A stretch of DNA of 64,000 nt from contig NC_061773.1 of assembly GCF_022458985.1 (NCBI RefSeq), positions 21,858,001 through 21,922,000 on the forward strand, in the 5' to 3' direction. This DNA comes from Mugil cephalus (lineage: Eukaryota; Chordata; Actinopteri; Mugiliformes; Mugilidae). Below are positions 24,383 to 36,300 of this stretch, one piece after another. Position 1 is the first letter of the stretch. Each line of letters opens with the position of its first letter. The notes below the pieces were generated by a model that made no database searches, was not told the origin of the DNA, and saw only the letters and a list, made by a program, of their open reading frames with translations. The position numbers and the translations under genes are program-made.

Positions 24383-27300
24383 TTAAGGTAGGTTTGTTGG
24401 AGCCACTGAACTTTTCTTCAGGTTGAGGAAATTCCCTTTCTTTTTTCTTTTAGGGACGTCCACGCTGTCACACGATTCCGGCGGATCCCGAAACACAAAC
24501 AGCCTTTCTCCAGATGCGGGGTTGGCACACACGTATTCCTCTACTGTGCCGTGTAGCGCTTCCTTTACCGCGTCCACCGCTTGTTCTTTTGCGCTGTCAA
24601 GCTGCTGCTGTTTAACAGGTATGTTCGATTTATGAACAGGCAGCTGTGTTTTGGTTAAACTTTCTCCTTTCTCTTCAGCCGGCGGCGGCGGCGGCGGCAG
24701 CAGCTGCAGCAGCGCGGCATCTCCTGGAAGCAGAAGGCGAGATCTGGGAAGCAGCTTTTCCAACAGGCTTTGCCTCTTTTCCTGGAGTCTGTGAGATTTG
24801 GACGATAAAGGAGGTGTTGTCAGAGGGATTGGCGTGTTGGAGTCGTTACCTCATGCGTGTGGTCAGTGTAACAGAGATGTGAAACCCCTCTGATGAAAGG
24901 CATGCTTCACTTCAATCAAGGACGTGCCTGTGATGCTGGTGACCACTCGACGACAAATTAGCCTCGGTGGATACGTAACATTGAGTCTTAATGTAGCAGC
25001 TGGTAGAAAAACACTCACCTCTCTCTTTCCCCAGCCCAGCTCGGCATATTTAGCATAGCTCTCTGCACCACCTCTTCCCTCAGTTTGACAGGAAGAGCCC
25101 TATTCAACTCTGCGGCACACCTGGTCAAAAAGACATTACGGGAGCCGTTAACTGCGAAACAATCTCTGCAGACAAGGGAGGTCTTTGATTAAAATCGTTC
25201 AGGCATGCCTTGCTATTGACATGCTGTAATAACGCGTCAGTTGGGAGTTTGTGATCTTGTTCACTGGAGCAGAAGAGATTAAACATGTTATCTCTTTCAT
25301 AGCGAGGTACTTCATATTACGCTGGTCACAAGGCTGAAGTCTGGTATTTCAGATCGGCTCCAACATGGATTACTCTCACTCTCTTAATACCAAGTTGGCA
25401 GACAATCTTCCTTCAAAAATACAAAACAAAAACATAGGCTTATGTGATATTTTGGTACTTGTTATTTTTAAGTTTTAGAAATAGACCTATAAAATGATTA
25501 CAATGTTAATAAAAGCAAAAAACTACACTGATTATCAACAGGGTTTGGAAACAGCATGAAACACTACTGGCGTTTGGTTAGCTACTTATGTGATGTGATT
25601 TTATTTTATCCCCATTAGCTGGTGCCATAGCAACCAGCTAGTCTTCCTGGGGGGTCCACACAAAAACATGTATTAAGAAAATGCATTAAAACAAATTATG
25701 ATATAAATATACAGAATAATTACAAGTTAATACCAAACACACCATATATAATAAACCAACTCACATATGCTACAGGCCAAAAGTTTGGAAGCAACTTCAA
25801 GTTATTGTTCACGATGCCTTCCTTAAAAACCTGAGTTTTATGTATTCTGGGATGTATTTAATGCATGATCACACTTTGCTTTTTTTGATATGAACCATTT
25901 TCCTCAACTTATCTTTAGGTGGACATTAATGTTACCAGAACATTGCTATATAAATGTCAGCAAAAGAAAAGAAGGGCTTAGTTTTAGGGTCGACGAAATT
26001 TGCAAGAGTCAACTTCAGTGCAAGTAAAAAAATAAATAAAGACAGATCACAGTTAGCATTATTCACTTTAAAAGTTTTTTTTTTTTTCAAAGTATACAGA
26101 AGAATTAAGATTATTTAAAAAAGAAAAAATCATTTTCTGAGTGTTACAGAGTGGCCTATAAATAAAAGTCCTCATTAAAATATTGGTACTCGGGCGAGGA
26201 AATTTGAGTTGCCCATTGCTGGAGCCCCTAGTATTATGATCATGCTCATGACTGACTAAGACCAATTGTGCTGCCATGTTTTGGTGAACCTAAAGCTTTC
26301 TGAGGTCCCCACTTGTACAACATGACCAGACCGTAGAGCAATAGCCAAGATGACATAAACTTATTTGTCGTAGAAGGGGACGGGCAACAAAAGAAGCACA
26401 TTTCCTGGAGATGCCAATTGTTCTTCCCATTTTAGAAACAATAATGTGTTTAGATCAGTCTTGTTCAGTTTACAAGCCCAGATTAGCTTTGTAAACTTAC
26501 AGAGCAGATACTATAGACAGAACGTCTGGACACACTTACCTGCAGATTTTAGACAGTGAATGATCAAAATTGTGAGGTAACATACAAGACAAACTGAGGT
26601 AGATGGTAAGGATAATAAGGCAAACGTCAGTACTGGATTCAAGGAAACCAAAGGAGTAAAAAATTCAAGATGAGTTATTTTGAGATAACACAAACCTAAA
26701 TTTTTACTGTTATTATTTGTATAGCATCAATAAAAATAACATTCAGTATATTTACACGCACGAGAAAAAAAAAAAAATTATTGCCTTATTCCAACTTTAA
26801 CTGAACAACTTAAGTGCATGTAAACACGTTACTCTGACTAATATTGGAGTTCTCCTTATCCGATTAAGACACCCAGATACTGCGACTGGATTTGTTTTTC
26901 CACTATGTATACGCCTTAATCGGATTTTAACTAGACAACGTGTGTGCACAAGCTCCACAACCGCTGCGCTGCCATATGACCTCGGAACAAAAACATCCAA
27001 GAAAGACGGTCACAAAAGTAGAAGGTAAACTGAGCCGGTAGAAGAACCACCTGAAGGATAGCGCCATCTTATCTGCACCAGAAGTAGTGCACACATTAAG
27101 CACGAGATTAAAAAAAGCTGTGCTATTATCCAGCTTGTTTTTGTTTGAAATGCCGGTCTGCCGTATGAACGACTCCAGTGTTCATACGGTTTATTATATG
27201 ATGTCAACCGGAAAGGGGGCCATATTAATCCACTAAAAAGTCAAATATCGCCACCTAGTGTGGAGGAGGACGAGGACATGTTCCCATCAGTTATTTGATT

Positions 27301-30300
27301 TTCTACTTATTCAGACCGGACCTTATTCAGAAAGTTGAATTTCGAGCATAGCTGTAAATGTAGATGCACTGATTGTCTCAACACTTTGAAAAACCTGGTC
27401 TGAAACCCCCAGACCAGGCACTAAGGGGACTCCTTGTAGTTCATATTGGAGGGACCCATTTCCAGGTAGCAATAAATAAAGAAAGAGAAGAGAGCAGCAG
27501 GAGGAGATAAACGAGATAAGCATACATCTGTCATAAATACACACATCTGACTAACCATCTAATCGTGGTAGAAATACAAGATGTAGCGGATGCATGTGGC
27601 ACGACAGTTTGATAATGAATATAAATAAAGCAGTTGGTGACAGTAGAAGCGCTATTACAGGTGGGTCAGCTGCTATGATGATTGAATGTAAGAGGCATCA
27701 TAGGCAGGTTGGAGAGTGATGCATTCAGGTAGGAGTGGATAACAGCAGGAGGACACATTGAAATTAGTAAAGGGCATTAACGAGATAAGGGGAGTTCAGT
27801 TGACTATAACAAAAGACAGCATATTCAGGTTACTCCAGTAAATATGGATCAGCATAGTGTTTGGTTTACATGTTAAAAAAATATATCATTCCTCGGTTTT
27901 TAACCAATTTCATCAAAACTATAATTTTTATTATTATTGTCTATCATTCACATAATTTAGGTGCAGACTGACATTGTGTTTGAACTGATTCCATGACTTT
28001 AAACGAAGTCAAATGACCAAGGGTCTTAAAATAACGACAGCCCTCACAAATGTACTGGACTGGCAGGTTTTGCCAAGTCCACTCTTCACGGCTAAACAAC
28101 TTAAAACGAGGAGCACAAACAGAAGAGCTGAACAAGAAAGAAAAACAAATGTCTTGCATATCGTTCCAAACTAAGCATTTTCATTCCCTTGTTTTATAGC
28201 CAAGCTCCTCAGATCCAAAGTGACCTCATGCATAAGACATGATTCTTCAGTAAAGTAATTCAAACTCAGCGGGGGCCAGACATGAGAGTTCCAGTGGATC
28301 AGGAGGAGAAGGGAAATTAAATGATGATTAATAACATTTATCTCTCCATCTTGGCCCTGGGACTCAGGTTCAAACGGTTATTTGTTATTTAAATTTTAGA
28401 CAATGCTTGGTTGTGTTTTCACCAATTGCTGTGGAAACAGTGATTTCGTTTGATCGGTGACCTCATTTAGAAAAGGTCTTTTTGAAACCGCAGAACTTGA
28501 CTTCTTGAGGCTTTGGCTGTGTACTCGGGGTGAAATAGTTTCCACTACATTCAAGTTGTTCTTTTATTTTTATTTCCCAAGTTTGAAACAACGTCCTACT
28601 ACTACGGTCACCATTAACAGGGTGCAAATTATAGGACTGTGGACTTGGACTGTTGTTTAGAGCAAACCTCAAAAGATAGAAATATACCATATTTAAGGTT
28701 TTTGGTCAGAGACTTTTCAGGAAAATCTTTATCGCTTTAATGCGCTTATATGAAGCCAGAAAAATATATCATTGTTATACCATGGTTGGGTTAAATCCAT
28801 TATTCTGATGGGTTGCAGGGTCTCAAATAACAGGACATCTACCTGTATCTAAAGAAAGTAATCTCAGCAACAGTGACACAATCAAGGGTCCATTCACAAT
28901 TTATTGCGACATGTTAAAACTAAACTAACATCTAATCCTTTAGCGCCTCATGATCTGAACATACCAGGATGGGGAGCACAAACACACAAGATGCAAGAAG
29001 TGATCTACACGGCCTCCCTGCACTTACTGATGATTTCCATCACATAAAAGATCATCTCACGTCCAACTGGCTGCTCACTGAGGGTTGCTGAGCAGACGAG
29101 AAAATAAAAATATCTCACAGCCAACTTGGCTCTAAGGTTGATCCCACTTCCTGGAATATTGAAAAGCGTTCATGTTCCGTGTTACAATGTCATGGGACGT
29201 TAATAATAGTTTCAGATTGTTTTGGCAAGTGATGCCGGAATAATCAGAATAATGAGGAGGGTATTATCAGGATTTAATGCAAATTAATAGAGTCTTTCTA
29301 CCCGTTTGATGTAGCGAGTGCACGGTACTTTGCTGTGGTTTGTTTGGGGGAGTAGTACCAGAAAAACAGGCACTAGTAGGTTATACAAATTGAACCGAAA
29401 GGCTGAATGAGATGTTGGTCTCAGTGAGGGACAGGAGGACACTGGATAAACTGTTATGGAGAGTTCATCCCATCCACTTCAAACCTTAACGGGGCAGAGG
29501 AGCTCATTCTCCAGCACAACGCTCATCTTTTTGTAACAACTAAGCTACTGTGACCAAGCGATTTCCCTTGTGGATCATTAAAGTCTGTCTAAGTCTAAGT
29601 CCTGGTACTCACCCAGAGTGGTCCTGCTCGGCAGACGCTGAAACAGGGTGCTGTTTGGGGCAGAGGGCGTCCGTGATTGAAAGGAGCTCACTTTCAGGCA
29701 GGGTTGGAAGGAGGAGACGCAGGGCCTCCAGGAGAACCTCAGCAGACACCTCACTCTGCTTCACCAACCGAGATGCAAACTCCAGGTCCTGAGATGAAGA
29801 TAAGAACACGTTCTCTCGCTCAGAAGCTTTGATTTGGTTGTTTTTTTTTTATTGCAGATAACCATAAAATATTTCTGAATAAAGTCAGACCTGGTCACAG
29901 TTTGCATAAAGTCTCTTGAGCTCCATTTGTTCTTTTAAATCTTCCGTGGCTTGGTTGTTGGCAGTCATCGCTTGAAACCTTGAAACGTTGAAACGCCAGA
30001 GTTTCAACACTTTAACATTTAATGGCCTGTGTCAGAAATTCCTCATTTCTACTTAAATAACACTGATGTGAGAAATCACCTCTGAGCCATCAGAGCGATG
30101 ACCTGGTCACACTTGTAAAGGGCCTCCTGGAGGATGGAAGTCATCCTGCAGTCCGGCTGCACTTTAAACACATCTTCTTCCTCGTCGCCGTCCTCCTCTC
30201 CCTCATCAGAGTCCTCCTGGTGCGCTTTGTTTGATTCTGCACCGGCCTGAGACACGTGCAAGCTGTCCAACTCCGTCCTCTCCTTCTGAAGCTGCTGCTC

Positions 30301-33300
30301 TGCTTCCTCGAGACCCTGCAGGAAGAGTGATATTAACCTCCCAATAAAACTCACCGCTAAAATAAATGTCAGTGTCTCAAAGGAAATGTGAAAATGAACA
30401 TTTAAGTGTTACGCCTCCAAAACATAACCAACGGAGTGTAGAACTACAGCGCGTACCAAGCAGTGGCTCTGTATACTCTGAGCCATGTCGTCTCTCTCCA
30501 GGCGCTTTCTCTCTCGGAGTTGTTGAATGAGAAGGTTGTGCAGGGTGAGCATGGCTTTGGAGGTCTCCAAAACTTTTGTCCGTCTCTCAGCCTTCTGATA
30601 ATGGATGGTGGCCATCTGCATTGCCAGGCCGTCCGCCTGTGCGCACATGTCATCCTCTCTCTCCCTCTGCATCTCCTCCAACACCTGGCGCAGTTGGAAC
30701 GGACGAGTTTCAGTCATCTAGTATAAACTCAGCATCGCCTCATATATAATCTTGACATCCTCGTGGTTTCTGATACTCCACGAGTTTTATTGGATGAGGT
30801 TTGATGTATCGTAAAAATCTAAAAGCTGACCTTGCTCATCACTCCACTCTCCATCTCCTTCTCCTTCTCAAACAGCTGAATCCTGTCCTCAAGGGTTTTC
30901 TGGAAAAGCAGCGCGTCACGTGCGTCTGTTTTCTGTCGGACTTCACTGGTTTTCCCCTTGGATTCGGTATTTGTCTGCAATAAAAACCCACAATATCCAC
31001 AAAAAGGTTGGAAAAGAACTCAAAGCACACTGATGTGATGTAATTAGAAACAAAACCACTCTGGAGCCCTTTATTGTTTCTAATATATAATACATTCTCT
31101 TCCAACAGCAGCTTTAATAAATGGCTTACACTGGAGTTCACCTTTCTGCTTTTCTCATTTACTTAAGTAGATTTAAAAACACATATTTCTCCTTCTTCAG
31201 TCTGTAGTAGGTGGACATAACACTAAAGCAAAAAAAAAAACTTTTATGAAACAACCATAGAAAGTAACATGACTGTCATGTTGAATATACTGCGCATTAT
31301 TATTTTTTGTTCCTTTAAAGTGTCTTCTTCTTGCGCATCATGCTGCTAATATGTGCCTTAAATTGCCACCGGGGGACAAATAAAGTTTTCTGAATCTGAA
31401 TGTTACATCTGTATATGACAGTCATTGTCATTCAAATTTATTGTCATTGTCAAGTTTATTAACGATAAAACAAAGACGTAGGCAGATCTTGGGACTTCCA
31501 CTGCCCTATTAAACCGTGTGGTTTGAACAATGTGTCCCTAAGAAATTTAATTCAGAACAAAGAAGTTAAATCAATTTGCTGTTTTTATTTAGCTAATCTG
31601 TGAAAGAGGTGGACCAAGGAAAACTGCAATTAAATCTGGCTTTTGACTTCATTAACTATTAGTCTACTGTATGAGATAATATCTTTTTATATAGTTATGG
31701 TTAAGTTAAGAGCATATAAACTAAACTGAATGCTGAAATGTATTATTAAGTGCTCACCATCTGTTTCTCGCGCTCCTGTTTCCAAGCCGCCATGGCGGTG
31801 TGGAGTTTGGACCTGGAAACGGCGTGAGGCAGCACCAGACAGCGGTCAATCACAGACAGACTCTTCTGAAACTCCAGTTTCATCCTCAGCCTGTCATCTT
31901 CGGACAGAGTCAGCTGGGACGAACACAAACACCTGAGACGGAAAGAGGAAACGAAGAATTATAGAAAAACTCACCTCACCACTTCCATCATGAGACTATT
32001 GGACATTCATCTACACCAACACTCTTGTATATGAAACCCCTGAATAAGACGACTGGTGTTATTGCATTACTGACCTGAAGAACTCTCTGCAGTGCGCCCT
32101 GAGCTCCTTCTGCTCCTGAAGCTCTTTCTCCATGGCTTCCTGCAGAGCCTCCCTAGTACAGCTGAGGGTGCGTAATGCTGCCTTGCCCTCATGGTGCAGC
32201 CGTTCCTGGCCCTGAAGGACGGAGCCCACTCCTTGACTGGAAGTCTGTCCTGGACCTGCCTCTGGTTCCACCTGCAGCAGCAGGGAGCGTTGCGCCCCCG
32301 GGGGCAAGAGCGTCAGCACAGCCTGGGTTGCAGAAGGCTGGATGGCTTTGACATCTGCTACGGCACCCTGGATCACGCGCATGGTCACCTGATGAACAAG
32401 TAGAGCCGACTAATTAAAATTAAACTGCCACGTTTTATTTTGCATTTGTCTGTGCATTTCACTCGTTCGTGAAGGTGCCTGTTGGAAGGTGGCACCTTGC
32501 GGATGTCTGCAGCAGCCTCTTCATCCAGGTTGTTGATGAGCTCGGCTAACTCCAAGCTGTGAGCTGTCAGTAGATTCTGCCAACAGTGCAGATGCTGTGC
32601 GATTTCTATCCTTTCCTCCAGACCCTTAGACAGGCCCGATAGATCCTTCTGCCGTTGTTTGTGCACCCTCACCTGGAGGAATGGAAGCTAGAATTCACTA
32701 AGGGAAGTATATTTATGGAGTAATAAACTGAACATATTTTGTGGCATCAATCTACAGTGGATATATTCTACGGTGTAGGAGTATGGAGAATATATATATA
32801 TATATATATATGATCCTTTCACCATGTCAGAGATAAGATCCCTCCTTTTCTTTATCAATCCACAGCGCATGGCTCTCCTCTCTTGGTTCAGTGCCTCATC
32901 CAGTCTCTGCCTCACCATCACCAGCTCCTTCTGAGACTTCTCCTGCAGCTGGTCTATCTGTTCTGCAGGCAAAGAGCTCCCTCTGGTGGAGAAGACACAG
33001 AATACCATTAAAATAAAAAACAAAATTTTTTATTGAAAGGTTTATTCAAGCTATTAATGACTTTTAATTATTAACCAAATTGAGACTTCTGTGCCACAAC
33101 GGATTGTAATTTCTCTAAAAAACAAACAAACACCCCAACACATACATTTTGAGCATAACAATTATAACAGTACATACTGTAGTTAGCCAATTTCTTTTAT
33201 CTGCCATCTTTTGTCAAACAAAAATTATGCATATTTCACGAAGGGGAAAGACCCATTTCTGTTTTATTTATTTTTTTTTAAACATTATTAAGGTAGAGAT

Positions 33301-36300
33301 AATGCTTTGTTTTATACAATAATAAGCACCAACCTCCTGATGGCACTGAACCAGTTGTTCAGATTGTTTGATGTGCTGGAGAATGTGTCGGAAATCAGGC
33401 TGTTGAGGCTGTGGAGGCTGTGCACCAGGAATTTCCTCTGCGCACTGCGTTCAGCTAGCACACAGCGCTGATTAGCAAGGACTACATCCAGCACCTCCTC
33501 TAGCAGATCCTGGACAAGACGTTATATTTTAACAGAACTTTAACAGAGCATGGCATTTGAAGAGTATACTTTAGTGACTTATTCACTGCTTTAAAAATCA
33601 GCTTTGTCACCTGACAAGCAAAGTAATCATGCTGAAGACTCTTCGCTGTGCTTTTCTCCAACTCTCCCATCCTGGTGGCCTCTTCCAGCTCCTCTGAGAA
33701 GATCTTGTGCAGCTCCACCCGCCGCCACTCGATGATCTGCCTCTGGACCTTTGCAGAGGCTTCTTCATGTCGGACCAACAGGATGTGCTGAAGCCGACTC
33801 TGGCTCATCTTGTGCAGCTTCTCCAGGAGGACACTACACTGAAGGAGCTCCTGGCAAAAAGGCAAAATTAAGCATACATAGTTGTTTTTTTTCCAAAAGA
33901 AAATAACAATACGAACAATCCAGTGATTAAAACGCATTAGTTATTATTTACCTGTTGGTCTGCATGCTGACACAGCAGCTCGGCCTCGGCCTTCTCAGCA
34001 GCCTCTCTGCGGTGCTCGGCTTCCATTTCTTCCCGGGTTTCTAGGTTGCACTGACCTGCCAGGGCAGCCATGCGGGCCCCTCGCTCCTCCTTGAGACGGC
34101 CCTCCATGCCCAGCAGCTGTCCGTGGAGCACGCTGAGCAGCCTCTGCTGGGCCTGGGTGCTGGCCTGGCCCCGTGATCGCAAACTGCCGAGCAGGGAGGA
34201 CATCACGTCCTTGTAGATCTGAATCCGGGTGGATTCCAGGTTGTTGGTGGCGTGCAGCAGTGTAGACATTTCAAGGCTTGAAATGGAAGGGATATAGGTC
34301 AGAAAAGTGACAGCTCCTTATGAATGCAATTAAGGATTAATTAATTATTTTATTTTTTTATTACTTAGTTTATTTAGGAGCCAAATTTCAAAACTATTGT
34401 TCCTCTAAGGGGATATTTGCACTTGACTCACTTTTCCAAAGCTTGATACATGTTCTGTGGATCCTCCAGGACCATGATGTCCACCATCTTGTCTTCAAAC
34501 GCTGCTTCATCTTTGACATTCTCACTCAGGTTGCAGTCTGCATACTCAGGGTCTGAATCTCCTCTGTTTCTCTGAAGAAAGGAAATTGTTAAACAATACA
34601 TATAAGATAGGAGAAAGCAAACGTGTTATTAAAACTAACAAACTTAAGTTCATTAGACGAAACAGTGTTAAAAAATTATTGATTAAATTGTCTACTACTT
34701 GTCATTTGAGATACCCTTTGCTGAAGACGGCTCAGTCTAGTTCTGGGGCCTATCAGATTCAAGGCCAGAAACCCCAGAGACAGCAGCACCAAAGTGACAA
34801 AGAAACCAGCCACAAACCCAGCCACATGGACACCGTGGTTAGGATAAATCTAGAACAGTGTGGACAGATTTCGTCAGATTTTCCACTGAGCCAGTTTTAT
34901 ACACACAATAAATCACAAAACTAAAAACACTATAAGAGTGGGAAAAGGTGTTTTGAGTTAAGGGACTGTCTGCAGCCTACCCTGTCAGTGGAATTCACCC
35001 TCAGGGTTAAATTAGCTGTTAACGGGCCAAACATACTGACATCATTCTGCGGAGTCAAACAAACAACACTCAACAATGCTTGGCAGGAAATGACAATTAT
35101 TATACTGCAGGCGCTGACACGGTGAAATTCATAAAAGACTGGTGATTTAGCAAAAGCAAACATACCTGTGAGGCATTAGAAAATGTGAGAAAGGCTGGAA
35201 GGTCAAGTACTTCACTCTTGTGACTCCTTATGTGAGCAGTAAAATTGACAACAACCTGGGATCCAGCTAAAGAAGAAAATAAAGTGTATGTAATTATCTG
35301 ATATAAAAACTACAACAACAACAACAAAAAAAACATAGTAAAACTTACCCAAAAGTGAATCGATTGAAAAAGTCTGGTAGCCTCGTTCCACCACCCTGCC
35401 TTCAGTTTTTACAGGTACTATTCCAGAAATGGAGTCCCGGATAGCTACCTGAGACAGGTTGGTGCCCCCCACAGGTCCCATGTTGTGAATCAGCAGGAAA
35501 AATGTCAGTTCAGGAGGATCAGTGTCAAGCTTCACCTGAGGTCCAAATGATTGAGAGGGAAAGGTCTTCAGCATGTCCATTTACAGTTTAAGTGGTCTAG
35601 CTGGAACTGGAGGTGGACTGATCAGCGATGCTTACCTGTGCACACTTATGAAATTTTACCCTGAATGCAGAAGGAGGCGGCACGCTCTGAACCTACAGTG
35701 ATTCAAAAACATTGCACAATCAGTTTCTCACAACGTCTCAAAATGACAATTTATGAACGGTTTAGCTAAAATCCAGAAACACACTTGAGGAAGAGAGTGG
35801 CCTGGGACGAATCTGGTGAGTGTGCTTCTTCTGTTCCTGCTCCTGAGGTGGAAGACGTTGGACACGTAGGAGAATGAAGAGTAAAAAGAGTGTCCCCACG
35901 GACCAGCAGGAGCTGAAGAAGAGAGTAGGCTCCCTCTATAGAAAACCATGGACCCACTGTTTTCCATCGCATCTGTAAATATCGGGTAAATATAGTGAGT
36001 TTGATCGACATGTGAAAAACACTGTTTATAGAGACGTATATAAAAGATGTTTATAGAGCAACTGTCCACGTATCATTTATTTTCAAATTACAGATATCAT
36101 AGAATTAATTATAGAAGTACAGAGCAAGTTATATTCAAAAGAGAGGTGTTACTTGTGTTACTTGACTAAGAAGAAAAACACAACAAACCATCCACCGCGA
36201 GCAACGTCGGCTCTGCTGATTTCCCATCTGCATCATGTTGCATTGAATGGACAGTGCAAAGGCCCTGAGGATGGAAACGTTACATTGTTTATTATAAATG

